From NORP181 sp047623555 (GTDB lineage: Bacteria; Pseudomonadota; Alphaproteobacteria; Rhodobacterales; Rhodobacteraceae), in contig JBLHMP010000021.1 of NCBI GenBank assembly GCA_047623555.1, forward strand, positions 1 through 48,877: a DNA stretch of 48,877 nt, written 5' to 3'. A program made the translations under genes and the position numbers. Positions 25,993 to 33,839 of this stretch are shown in pieces. The notes beneath the pieces are model-generated. The model was not told where the DNA came from, did no database searches, and was given only the letters and a program-made list of their open reading frames with translations. Every line of letters starts with the position of its first letter. The first letter of the stretch is position 1.

Positions 25993-26603
25993 TGCCAATA
26001 CTTGAAACCTCAACGATGGGCCTGATCCTATGGGCCGCAATTGGTTACGGGCTGGGGTCGATCCCGTTTGGCATGGTGCTGGCGCGGCTGATGGGCCTTG
26101 GCAATCTGCGCGACATCGGGTCGGGCAATATCGGTGCGACGAATGTTCTGCGCACCGGCAACAAACTGGCCGCGGTACTGACCTTGCTTTTGGATGGGGC
26201 CAAAGGCGCAGTGGCGGTGTTGTTGGCACGCCAGTTTGCCGGCCATGATGCCGTGCAAATTGCCGCGCTAGGCGCGTTCATCGGCCATTGCTATCCTGTT
26301 TGGCTTGGCTTTCGCGGCGGCAAAGGCGTGTCGACCTTTCTGGGGATATGGTTGGCTTTGGCATGGCCGGTGGGGCTTGCCTGCTGCGCCACATGGCTGG
26401 CGGCGGCGGCCCTCAGTCGGACGTCATCAATGGCGGCACTGGCGGCAGCGGCGTTTTCAACCATGTGGGCGGTGTTCTTGTGGTACGGCAGCGTGTTCTT
26501 TTTGGGGATTATCCTGACAGTACTGGTGTTTTGGCGGCACCGGGCAAATATCAAACGTATTCGGGCCGGGACGGAACCAAGGATTGGCCAGAAAAGCCAG
26601 TAG
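25989..26603 (+). CDS. plsY: Glycerol-3-phosphate acyltransferase PlsY
   Basis: A 204-residue inner-membrane enzyme that transfers the acyl group from acyl-phosphate to glycerol 3-phosphate, opening phospholipid synthesis. The three PlsY motifs are present: GSIPFGMVLAR followed by GSGNIGATNVLR, LDGAKGAVAVLLAR, and GHCYPVWLGFRGGKGVSTFLG. Five hydrophobic helices are visible, as expected. The start is coupled to the pyrC-like gene by ATGA. A REP-like hairpin pair begins 6 bases after its stop. Confidence 0.94.
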   Translation: MMPILETSTMGLILWAAIGYGLGSIPFGMVLARLMGLGNLRDIGSGNIGATNVLRTGNKLAAVLTLLLDGAKGAVAVLLARQFAGHDAVQIAALGAFIGHCYPVWLGFRGGKGVSTFLGIWLALAWPVGLACCATWLAAAALSRTSSMAALAAAAFSTMWAVFLWYGSVFFLGIILTVLVFWRHRANIKRIRAGTEPRIGQKSQ

Positions 26604-26608
26604 TTTTA

Positions 26609-26670
26609 GCGTAGGGTGGGTGAAAACCCACCTTGATCGTCACGCGCGTGGGTTTTCACCCACCCTACGC
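26609..26670. repeat. REP-like paired hairpin element, copy 2
   Basis: Two perfect 23-base inverted arms (26609-26631 and 26648-26670) with a 16-base spacer, same sequence as copy 1. It starts 6 bases after the plsY stop and may act as the terminator of the pyrB-plsY run or protect its 3' end. Confidence 0.85.
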
Positions 26671-26701
26671 CAACTGTGCTTCTAACAATTACATCATGCC
26701 C

Positions 26702-26755
26702 ATTCAGTACTATCTGTTATTTCTGTAACTACAGAAATAACAGATAGTACTGAAT
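26702..26755 (+). promoter_or_regulatory. Perfect 54-bp palindrome abutting the regulator start codon
   Basis: Two perfect 26-base inverted arms (26702-26727 and 26730-26755) around a 2-base centre AC. The core reads TATTTCTGTA-AC-TACAGAAATA. The ATG of the GbsR/MarR-type gene follows one base after the second arm. Such a site directly before a regulator gene fits an autoregulatory operator for a dimeric winged-helix protein. No Shine-Dalgarno sequence is present in the arm next to the start codon. Confidence 0.75.
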
Positions 26756-26756
26756 C

Positions 26757-27275
26757 ATGCACCTTACTCCCGCCAAGCAGAACTTTATCCTTCACTGGGG
26801 GACATTGAACAGGTCTGTGGCACAAATTCATGCGCTTTTGCATGTGGTTCCTGATCCAATGACAGCCGAAGACATCTGTGAAACATTGAACCTTGCGCGC
26901 TCAAACGTCTCAAACGGGCTAAAAGAACTACAAAGCCTCAAGATCGTCACTTCGAGTCGCCCGTTAGGGACCCGCCGCGATCAATTCACCTCGGTTCGGG
27001 ATATGTTTGACCTTGTCACCATCGTCATCGAGAGCCGTCGTGAACGTGAATTCGCACCAACACTAGCCGCCCTTTATGAGGTTGCCAAAGAGGCCGAAAC
27101 CGACGGCACTTCTAGCACAGTCCACAAACGCATCGACGAGACCCTTTCGACGATGCAGATGTTTAACAACTGGTACGGCGACGTCAGCCGCCTGCCCCGC
27201 ACGGTGCAATTGACCGTGATCAAACTGGGCGCCCGTATCGCCCGTTTCCTACCCAAGGGCAAACCCGACAAGTAA
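26757..27275 (+). CDS. GbsR/MarR-family transcriptional regulator
   Basis: A 172-residue winged-helix regulator. It shows the GbsR-type order: LTPAKQNFILHWGTLN at the start, VAQIHALLHVVPDPMTAEDICETLNLARSNVSNGLKELQSLKIV (the helix-turn-helix, about residues 22-66), RPLGTRRDQFTSVRDMFDLV (the wing and a following helix) and a C-terminal helical dimer region. Relatives control choline or osmolyte genes in Bacillus, but many alphaproteobacterial members are uncharacterised. It lies one base behind a 54-bp palindrome and 4 bases ahead of a membrane-protein gene, so it probably controls its own operon. Confidence 0.88.
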   Translation: MHLTPAKQNFILHWGTLNRSVAQIHALLHVVPDPMTAEDICETLNLARSNVSNGLKELQSLKIVTSSRPLGTRRDQFTSVRDMFDLVTIVIESRREREFAPTLAALYEVAKEAETDGTSSTVHKRIDETLSTMQMFNNWYGDVSRLPRTVQLTVIKLGARIARFLPKGKPDK

Positions 27276-27279
27276 CCAA

Positions 27280-27792
27280 ATGCAAGGACTTCGCTATGAT
27301 GACCGTTGCCCCACCCGTTCAATCCTGTTCCCAAACTCTGACAAACCCACCTACATCATCGACCCGGTGGCGTTTTTCGCAGCCCTGATTGGCGCGCCAA
27401 TCCTGTTCACCCTCGCGACGTTCTGGGTTTTTCTCATCCCGGTTTTTGCTCTTTTGCCTGGGGGGCAGTTCTATCTGGTCATAGGTACGCCAATGCAATT
27501 CTGGTACCTGCGCCATCATAAAGCCAACCCCCGTAAAATCGCAGAACTGGCGCCCTTGGCGAATCTGGCTCTGATGGCGGCAATGGCAGGGTTCGCCATA
27601 CTGACCAACCGGCCCCATCAAGTCACAGCAGCCTTGTACTATAGCGGATGTGGATTGCTGTTTGCCCCAATATGGGGCCGCATGTTTGGCTGGCTTTACC
27701 AAAAAATGCGGCGGGAAATTTATACACCGCCTACATCTGATCTAAAGACGCTTGACCTAAAGTGGAAAGGAAACTTGTTATGTTATTGTTAA
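27280..27792 (+). CDS. Multi-pass membrane protein of unknown function
   Basis: A 170-residue inner-membrane protein with four hydrophobic helices (roughly residues 28-52, 56-77, 90-112 and 117-138). It begins MQGLRYDDRCPTRSILFPNSDKPTYIIDPVAFF, and the PTRSILFPNSDKPTY start seems conserved among similar proteins I recall from related bacteria, though no function is attached. It starts 4 bases after the regulator stop and overlaps the next small gene by 13 bases. Its end (KWKGNLLCYC) contains the ribosome binding site of that gene. Confidence 0.75.
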   Translation: MQGLRYDDRCPTRSILFPNSDKPTYIIDPVAFFAALIGAPILFTLATFWVFLIPVFALLPGGQFYLVIGTPMQFWYLRHHKANPRKIAELAPLANLALMAAMAGFAILTNRPHQVTAALYYSGCGLLFAPIWGRMFGWLYQKMRREIYTPPTSDLKTLDLKWKGNLLCYC

Positions 27793-27908
27793 TCCTAAGC
27801 TATGTTTTTCTGGCCTTAGCCGGACTGGTCAGCCTGACCAGCAGGATCCTGAAAATCGGCTCGCGCTGGCGGATTGCCCAAACAGAAATCCCGCAACCCG
27901 GGCTGTAA
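27780..27908 (+). CDS. Small membrane protein (42 aa)
   Basis: A 42-residue frame starting MLLLILSYVFLALAGLVSL with one hydrophobic helix (2-20) and a basic, soluble tail ending IPQPGL. AAAGGAAA stands 7-14 bases before the ATG, one of the better ribosome binding sites in this region, which supports translation. It lies inside the regulator operon, overlapping the previous gene by 13 bases. No family is recognised. Confidence 0.6.
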   Translation: MLLLILSYVFLALAGLVSLTSRILKIGSRWRIAQTEIPQPGL

Positions 27909-27910
27909 CC

Positions 27911-28108
27911 GTGACTATTGCCACGGGTTATAGGGCAACTGGTGCGGGCGGCGCGAACCTGATTGGCAGCTGCCTTACCCTGCTACCTGACACTCCGTTT
28001 CTGACAATGATGTCGGCACTGGGTTTGGCGGCATTGTGTCTGGGGCTTGGGTTCAGCCATGCAATCGGCACATTGCATGCGGTGCTTCTGCAGGCAGATA
28101 CCAACTGA
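27911..28108 (+). CDS. Possible small membrane protein (65 aa)
   Basis: A 65-residue frame starting with GTG, 2 bases after the previous stop. It has a moderately hydrophobic centre (FLTMMSALGLAALCLGLGF) that could be one helix. No strong ribosome binding site is visible and no family is recognised, so it may be real as the last gene of the operon or chance. The single REP-like arm follows 32 bases later. Confidence 0.35.
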   Translation: MTIATGYRATGAGGANLIGSCLTLLPDTPFLTMMSALGLAALCLGLGFSHAIGTLHAVLLQADTN

Positions 28109-28139
28109 CGCCGCCTGAGGACTATACCGTTTAAACAAG

Positions 28140-28164
28140 GCGTAGGGTGGGTGAAAACCCACGC
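28140..28164. repeat. REP-like single hairpin, copy 3
   Basis: One arm of the element found paired at 22141-22213 and 26609-26670, identical over 25 bases. It sits between the regulator operon and the convergent gshA stop (28179). A second arm is not visible nearby. Confidence 0.8.
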
Positions 28165-28178
28165 ACCCAACGCGTTCG

Positions 28179-29549
28179 TTAATAACTGTACTCGCCAAAC
28201 ACCCGTGAAATATCGCCGTTCCAATCACCATTATAATGATCAAGCAACTCATCCGCAGGCACTTTGCCACTGTCTATGCTGTCCTTTAACGCATTTAGGA
28301 AATGGCTCTCATCCGGAACCAAACCGCCAGCACCGGGGAATGCCCGGGCTTTCAATCCAGCCTCGGAAATCGTTACAACTTCACGTGCCAGATCGTGCAT
28401 TTTGACACCGCCAACGACGGCCTGCAGCCCATCGACACTTGCCGCCACACGCCATTCATCACGGGTTTCCGCATCCCAGTCTTTGGCCAAATCCCACGCC
28501 GCATCCAGTGCGCCCTGATCATACATCAGCCCAACCCAAAACGCCGGCAACGCACACAATCGCCGCCAAGGGCCGCCATCCGCGCCGCGCATTTCGATGA
28601 ACTGTTTCAAACGCGCCTCGGGAAATACCGTTGTCAGATGGTCGGCCCAGTCGGACAGCGTTGGTTTTTCACCTGGCAGTGCCGGCAATTCACCCTTTAG
28701 GAAATCACGAAACGACATGCCCAGCGCGTTGATATATTTGCCATTGCGATAGACAAAATACATCGGCACATCGAGCATATATTCCACCCAGGCCTCAAAG
28801 CCAAAGCCGTCCTCAAACACAAACGGCAACATCCCGGTGCGATCATCATCCAAATGCCGCCAGACCCGTGCCCGCCAACTTTTGTGGCCATTCACTTTGT
28901 TCTCAAAAAACGGCGAATTGGCGAACAACGCGGTGGCCACAGGCTGCAAAGCCAGCGCCACGCGCATTTTCTGCACCATGTCCACCTCAGAACCGAAATC
29001 AAGGTTCACCTGCACCGTACACGTCCGCCGCATCATCGTTGTTCCGGATGTGCCAACGCGCTGCATATAGTCATCCATCAGCCGATAACGGCCTTTGGGC
29101 ATCAACGGCATTTCGTCATGTTGCCAGATCGGAGCCGCACCAAGTCCTATAAAACCAACGCCAATTTCGTCCGCGACCTCTTTGACTTCGCGCAGGTGCA
29201 CATTAACTTCGTCACAGGTCTCGTGGATGGTTTCCAGCGGCGCGCCTGACAGTTCCAGCGCCCCCCCCGGTTCCAGCGACACGTTGGCACCGTCTTTTTC
29301 CAGCCCGATCAGCTTGCCGCCCTCAACCACTGGAGCCCAGCCGAACCGATCACGCAACCCGCCCAAAACCGCCTCGATAGACCGTTCACCAGCATAGGGC
29401 AGCGGTTTCAGGGTGTCTTTGCAATAGCCGAACTTTTCATGCTCGGTGCCGATGCGCCAATTGGCTTTGGGTTTGCACCCTTCGGCCAAATATTGCGCCA
29501 TTTGTTCGTGCCGTTCGATAGGCCCGCCACCGGTTTGGGGAATGGACAT
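28179..29549 (-). CDS. gshA: Glutamate-cysteine ligase (plant/alphaproteobacterial type)
   Basis: A 456-residue enzyme that makes gamma-glutamylcysteine, the first step of glutathione synthesis. It belongs to the GCS2-type ligases shared by plants and alphaproteobacteria. Motifs: NWRIGTEHEKFGY near residue 30, ANVSLEPGGALELSGAPLETIHET, MRRTCTVQVNLDFGSEVDMVQKMR and MRGADGGPWRRLCALPAFWVGL. The length is as expected. It is alone in transcription, convergent with the regulator operon, with a 63-base gap behind the next minus-strand gene. Confidence 0.94.
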   Translation of the reverse strand: MSIPQTGGGPIERHEQMAQYLAEGCKPKANWRIGTEHEKFGYCKDTLKPLPYAGERSIEAVLGGLRDRFGWAPVVEGGKLIGLEKDGANVSLEPGGALELSGAPLETIHETCDEVNVHLREVKEVADEIGVGFIGLGAAPIWQHDEMPLMPKGRYRLMDDYMQRVGTSGTTMMRRTCTVQVNLDFGSEVDMVQKMRVALALQPVATALFANSPFFENKVNGHKSWRARVWRHLDDDRTGMLPFVFEDGFGFEAWVEYMLDVPMYFVYRNGKYINALGMSFRDFLKGELPALPGEKPTLSDWADHLTTVFPEARLKQFIEMRGADGGPWRRLCALPAFWVGLMYDQGALDAAWDLAKDWDAETRDEWRVAASVDGLQAVVGGVKMHDLAREVVTISEAGLKARAFPGAGGLVPDESHFLNALKDSIDSGKVPADELLDHYNGDWNGDISRVFGEYSY

Positions 29550-29612
29550 TTTGGGACGCTCCGGGATTGTGAAATTGTTGAGGTTCAGAATTGGTGCGAA
29601 ACGTCCGGACTG

Positions 29613-30140
29613 TCAATGCAGCCTTGGCACCAATGGGCGATCGCTGTGGCGTTGCCAGATCACGACCGGGTGATCACCGCCTGAGCGCATCGTGGTTAAC
29701 ATGCGTTGGGTGCGCAATCCTGGCAAGGTCGCGAAAACGTCAAACAAGGCCTCGGCGCCATCTGCATTAACCGGAATGTGTAACGGCGGCTGACCTTTGG
29801 CCTGCAATTCCCAATGGGCCGGTTTGGCTGTTGGGTCATAAATCAACTGCTCAAGTTCGGGCAAAGACACCGCGCCACCGGAAAGTGGTCCGAAATAAAT
29901 AACCTGGCCTTCGTCCACCTGCACCGTACCCGGCCCCTGCCCACTGCGCCGAAAACGCACGCGTTGCAAGCCGACGACCACAAGCGCCATACCAGATGCC
30001 GCAACGGGCCAGCCCACCCAGCCGAGCAATCCAGCCGGGCCAGTGATCCAATACAGGCCAATCAAAATTACCCCACCGCCAATCAACACTTCGCGCCAGC
30101 GGGTCAACATAACCTGTGCTTCGGGTCGAATAAGGCTCAT
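29613..30140 (-). CDS. Conserved membrane protein, function unknown
   Basis: A 175-residue protein. Starting at 30140 (MSLIRPEAQVMLTRWRE) overlaps the rsmE stop by ATGA and is preferred. Two hydrophobic helices (about 20-60) are followed by a soluble domain with VQVDEGQVIYFGPLSGGAVSLPELEQLIYD and a C-terminal LPGLRTQRMLTTMRSG. It looks like a conserved alphaproteobacterial partner of rsmE, with no known role. Confidence 0.72.
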   Translation of the reverse strand: MSLIRPEAQVMLTRWREVLIGGGVILIGLYWITGPAGLLGWVGWPVAASGMALVVVGLQRVRFRRSGQGPGTVQVDEGQVIYFGPLSGGAVSLPELEQLIYDPTAKPAHWELQAKGQPPLHIPVNADGAEALFDVFATLPGLRTQRMLTTMRSGGDHPVVIWQRHSDRPLVPRLH

Positions 30141-30865
30141 TGCCAATCTCCCAATTGTTGTTGCCACAACGTCATTGCCGCAACGGCGGCGGTGTCCGCG
30201 CGCAAAATGCGCGGCCCAAGGCTCACCGATTGAGTGAACTCCAAAGCCCGTAATCGCAGCCTTTCACGTTCCGAGAACCCGCCCTCAGGCCCAATCAGAA
30301 TCGCCCAGCCGCCATCGCCAGCGACGACGCCCGTTAGGGCAGAGGAGCGCCCCGCCTCTTCTTCATCACAAAACATCAACCGTCGCCCCGCAGGCCAATC
30401 CGCCAGCACCCGGTCCAATTTCTGCAAATCCGTCACCTCGGGCACGTATGTCCCGCCACATTGTTCCGCCGCTTCAACCGCATGCGCCTGCAACCGGTCC
30501 TGCCGAATCCGCTCGGCATTGGTAAATTCCGTCTGCACCGGCATAATCCGCGCCGCGCCCATCTCGGCGGCTTTCTCTACTATAAAATCGGTGCGGGTCT
30601 TTTTGATCGGCGCAAACAACAACCACAGGTCCGGCGGCATCTGCAACACCTTGGTCTGCGCCTGAAGCACCAACTCTCCGCCGCGTTTGCCCGCCACAGC
30701 AACCTGCGCCAGCCATTCACCGTCGCGTCCGTTAAACAGTAACACCAACGCGCCAACCTTCAGCCGCATCACCCCAAAGAGGTAATGCGCCTGGTCCCGG
30801 TTCAAAGGAACCGATTGCGCTTCACCCAAAGGGTGCTCTACAAAAAGCCTGATCTTTGCACTCAT
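30137..30865 (-). CDS. rsmE: 16S rRNA (uracil(1498)-N3)-methyltransferase
   Basis: A 242-residue SPOUT-class RNA methyltransferase that methylates U1498 of 16S rRNA. Motifs: MSAKIRLFVEHPL at the start, DQAHYLFGVMRLKVG (PUA-like part), PIKKTRTDFIVEKAAEMGAARIMPVQTEFT, AAEQCGGTYVPEV, LIGPEGGFSERE and SLGPRILRADTAAVAAMT. The start at 30865 is preferred over an in-frame upstream codon. Only 12 bases separate it from the divergent ubiA start, so their promoters must overlap the opposite coding regions. Confidence 0.93.
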   Translation of the reverse strand: MSAKIRLFVEHPLGEAQSVPLNRDQAHYLFGVMRLKVGALVLLFNGRDGEWLAQVAVAGKRGGELVLQAQTKVLQMPPDLWLLFAPIKKTRTDFIVEKAAEMGAARIMPVQTEFTNAERIRQDRLQAHAVEAAEQCGGTYVPEVTDLQKLDRVLADWPAGRRLMFCDEEEAGRSSALTGVVAGDGGWAILIGPEGGFSERERLRLRALEFTQSVSLGPRILRADTAAVAAMTLWQQQLGDWQ

Positions 30866-30877
30866 GGAACACGATAT

Positions 30878-31864
30878 ATGCAAGGCGATGGCCCAACACC
30901 AGAGAACAGACCCGACAAATCCAACGATGGTCAGGTTTCAGATGCGGTAGACAACAACTGGGTCGACACAATTGCCCCTGTTTTTAGCCGCCCCTACCTG
31001 CGCCTGAGCCGGGCGGATCGCCCGATTGGCACGTGGTTGTTGCTAATTCCCTGTTGGTGGGGCCTGGCGCTGGCGATCATCTATGATGGCAACCGCATAT
31101 GGGACGACGCCTGGATTGCCATTGGCTGCGCATTGGGCGCCTCGCTGATGCGCGGTGCAGGCTGTACCTGGAACGACATCAGTGACCGCGACATTGACGC
31201 ACAGGTTGAACGCACCCGGTCGCGCCCGATTCCCTCCGGACAGGTTTCAGTCCGGCAATCCGTCATCTGGATGGCGATTCAGGCGCTGCTCGCCCTGTGC
31301 ATCCTGCTGACATTCAACCGGGCGGCAATTGCGCTTGGGGTGCTGTCACTGTTCCCGCTGGCAATTTACCCCTTTGCCAAGCGGTTCACCTGGTGGCCGC
31401 AGGTATTTCTGGGCATCGCGTTCAACTGGGGCGCCTTGCTGGCCTGGACGGCCCATACCGGGGCGCTGCAAATGCCCGCTGTGATTCTGTATGCCGCCGG
31501 GGTGTTCTGGACGCTGTTTTATGACACCATTTATGCGCATCAGGATACCGAAGACGACGCGCTGATTGGTATCAAATCCACCGCCCGCCTGTTTGGCGTC
31601 GATACCGTGCGCTGGCTTAGGTATTTTCTGGTTGGAACCGTCAGCCTGATGGGCCTTGCCGTCATAGAGTCGGCGATGCCTCAGGGCAACATATTGGCGA
31701 TGGCGCTGGCATTGTCCGGACCCTGGGCGATGGGCTGGCATATGGCCTGGCAATTGCGCGGCTTTGACGCGACCAACAATCGTAAGATGCTGCAATTGTT
31801 TCGCGCCAATCGTGATACCGGCCTTATTCCGCTCATCTTATTTATTGCCGCTTTGATGGCCTGA
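30878..31864 (+). CDS. ubiA: 4-hydroxybenzoate polyprenyltransferase UbiA
   Basis: A 328-residue inner-membrane prenyltransferase that attaches the polyprenyl tail to 4-hydroxybenzoate in ubiquinone synthesis. The two Asp-rich motifs are NDISDRDIDAQVERTRSRP and YDTIYAHQDTEDD, each in a loop between helices; RLSRADRPIGTWLLLIPCWWGL precedes the first. The open frame begins at 30785, but the ATG at 30878 (MQGDGPTPENRP) is preferred because it clears rsmE. Confidence 0.93.
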   Translation: MQGDGPTPENRPDKSNDGQVSDAVDNNWVDTIAPVFSRPYLRLSRADRPIGTWLLLIPCWWGLALAIIYDGNRIWDDAWIAIGCALGASLMRGAGCTWNDISDRDIDAQVERTRSRPIPSGQVSVRQSVIWMAIQALLALCILLTFNRAAIALGVLSLFPLAIYPFAKRFTWWPQVFLGIAFNWGALLAWTAHTGALQMPAVILYAAGVFWTLFYDTIYAHQDTEDDALIGIKSTARLFGVDTVRWLRYFLVGTVSLMGLAVIESAMPQGNILAMALALSGPWAMGWHMAWQLRGFDATNNRKMLQLFRANRDTGLIPLILFIAALMA

Positions 31865-31919
31865 TTGAACCCAACCGCAACACGTCGTAAGAAGCGGCAG
31901 ACCAAAGGAATACCCTCAG

Positions 31920-33839
31920 TTGACCACACGCCTGTCTTTTCTGTTTCTTGTCGGTTTCACCTTTCTGATGGCCGGTGCCTTGTGCATTGTTGCCGCCGGA
32001 TTCGCCGTGCGCGCCATTGAAGATAACTCTGAGATCAGCGTCCGGCAGACACTGGACCAAAATACGCTCGACTGGGCCGAGGTACAGGCGGACGGGCTTC
32101 GGGTTGAACTGACTGGCACCGCCCCAAGCGAAGCCTTGCGGTTCAATGCCCTAAGCGTCGTTGGCGGCATTGTCGACGCCGCCCGGATCATCGACAACAT
32201 GGATGTCGCGCCCACGGCCGCCCTGGCCGCGCCACAGTTTTCGGCCGAAATATTGCGTTACGAGAGCGGTATTTCCATTATCGGCCTGATCCCCACTGAA
32301 ACAGACCGGGCCCAGCTGATCAGAAACCTGAATGCGCTAACCCAAGAAGATCAGGTCACGGACCTTTTGGAATCAGCAAACTATCCGGTGCCGCGTGGCT
32401 GGAATGATGCGCTTGATTACTCAGTAATCGCGCTGTCGCGCCTGCCCCGATCCAAAGTCTCGGTTGAGCCCGGACAGGTGCGTATCACCGCCATGTCCGA
32501 CAGCATCGAGGCAAAGGTTGCGCTTGAGGCGGAACTGACACGCAAAGCCCCACCCGGCCTGCGGCTGTCGCTGGACATTGCCGCCCCCCGCCCGGTGATC
32601 ACGCCGTTCACCCTTCGCTATGTCATCGACGCCTCAGGCGGTCGGTTTGACGCCTGTTCTGCCGAAACCGAATTGGCGCGTCGGCGCATTATTGCAGCCG
32701 CCCAACAGGTAGGTCTGGTCGGGTCTGCAAAATGCACAATCGGGCTCGGTGTTCCTTCGCCAAATTGGGCAACAGCAGCAACCTTGGCGATCAAATCATT
32801 GGCCGAACTGGGTCAAGGCTCGGTCACAATTGCCGACGCAGACATCACACTGGTGGCGAATGTCGGAACCAACCACACCTTGTTTGATCGTGTCATCGGC
32901 GAGCTTGATTCAGCCCTGCCAGAAGTATTTGCACTTCATGCCATTTTGCCAGAACCCGAAAACGCGATAGACATCGGCCCCTCGGAATTCACGGCAACCC
33001 TCAGCCCCGAAGGGTTGGTGCAATTGCGTGGCCGACTGACAGATAACAACCTGCGCCACATGGTGGACAGCTATGCCAAATCCCGATTCGGGACCGGCAA
33101 TGTCTATACAGCCACGCGTAACGTATCCGACCTGCCCGAGAATTGGCCGGTGCGGGTGCTGGCCGCGCTAGAGGCCTTGTCGATGCTGACCCATGGCGTT
33201 GTCATCGTCACAGAGGAAACAGTGTCAGTTCGCGGCACCAGCATGCAGGAAAATACCCTTGCTGAAATGTCTGGGATATTGGCCGTCAAACTAGGGCTCA
33301 ACGCCCCCTATGAGCTGGATATCACCTATGTCGCGCCCCCTGATCCCGTGGACCTGGTGCCTGCCGCCGAGGTCTGCATCGCTGATATCGCCGACTTGCA
33401 AAAACGCGCCAAGATCACCTTTGAACCCGGCTCCGCGACCATCGCGGCGGAATCGCTGACCACCTTGAATGCGATCACTGATATTTTGGACAAGTGCGGT
33501 GAGATCCGCATTGAAATTCAGGGCCATACCGACAGTCAGGGCCGCGAAGTCATGAACCAACAACTCAGTCAGGGCCGTGCGCAATCGGTGCTGAACCAAC
33601 TCCGGGCGCGGCGGGTGCTGACATCAACCTATGTGGCAACCGGCTATGGTGAAACGCGGCCCATTGCCGACAATGACACCGACGAAGGCCGCGAAGCCAA
33701 CCGCCGCATCGAATTCCAACTGATCCAGATCGAAAATGAGGCGCAAGCCGAAACAACACTGGACGAGATAGCCGATCAAACGCCCCCCCAAGACCCCGAG
33801 GCGCCCACCGCAGAAGGAACAGAAAATGAGCAGAATTGA
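31920..33839 (+). CDS. Envelope protein with BON-like repeats and C-terminal OmpA domain
   Basis: A 639-residue protein starting with TTG, preceded by AAAGGA. It has an N-terminal hydrophobic segment (about 4-30), then several BON-like modules, each of the form GLRVELTGTAPSEALR or GISIIGLIPTETDRAQL (around residues 57, 115, 185, 360 and 435). The C-terminal OmpA/MotB domain (about 500-605) shows ITFEPGSATIA, IEIQGHTDSQGREVMNQQLSQGRA and ANRRIEFQL, a peptidoglycan-binding signature. An acidic tail follows. It probably tethers the envelope to peptidoglycan. It overlaps the next gene by 14 bases. Confidence 0.85.
   Translation: MTTRLSFLFLVGFTFLMAGALCIVAAGFAVRAIEDNSEISVRQTLDQNTLDWAEVQADGLRVELTGTAPSEALRFNALSVVGGIVDAARIIDNMDVAPTAALAAPQFSAEILRYESGISIIGLIPTETDRAQLIRNLNALTQEDQVTDLLESANYPVPRGWNDALDYSVIALSRLPRSKVSVEPGQVRITAMSDSIEAKVALEAELTRKAPPGLRLSLDIAAPRPVITPFTLRYVIDASGGRFDACSAETELARRRIIAAAQQVGLVGSAKCTIGLGVPSPNWATAATLAIKSLAELGQGSVTIADADITLVANVGTNHTLFDRVIGELDSALPEVFALHAILPEPENAIDIGPSEFTATLSPEGLVQLRGRLTDNNLRHMVDSYAKSRFGTGNVYTATRNVSDLPENWPVRVLAALEALSMLTHGVVIVTEETVSVRGTSMQENTLAEMSGILAVKLGLNAPYELDITYVAPPDPVDLVPAAEVCIADIADLQKRAKITFEPGSATIAAESLTTLNAITDILDKCGEIRIEIQGHTDSQGREVMNQQLSQGRAQSVLNQLRARRVLTSTYVATGYGETRPIADNDTDEGREANRRIEFQLIQIENEAQAETTLDEIADQTPPQDPEAPTAEGTENEQN

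Noticed and set aside
22141..28164. Repeated hairpins as a CRISPR array
   Set aside because: The repeats are palindromic pairs spread over 6 kb with genes between them, without regular unique spacers or cas genes.
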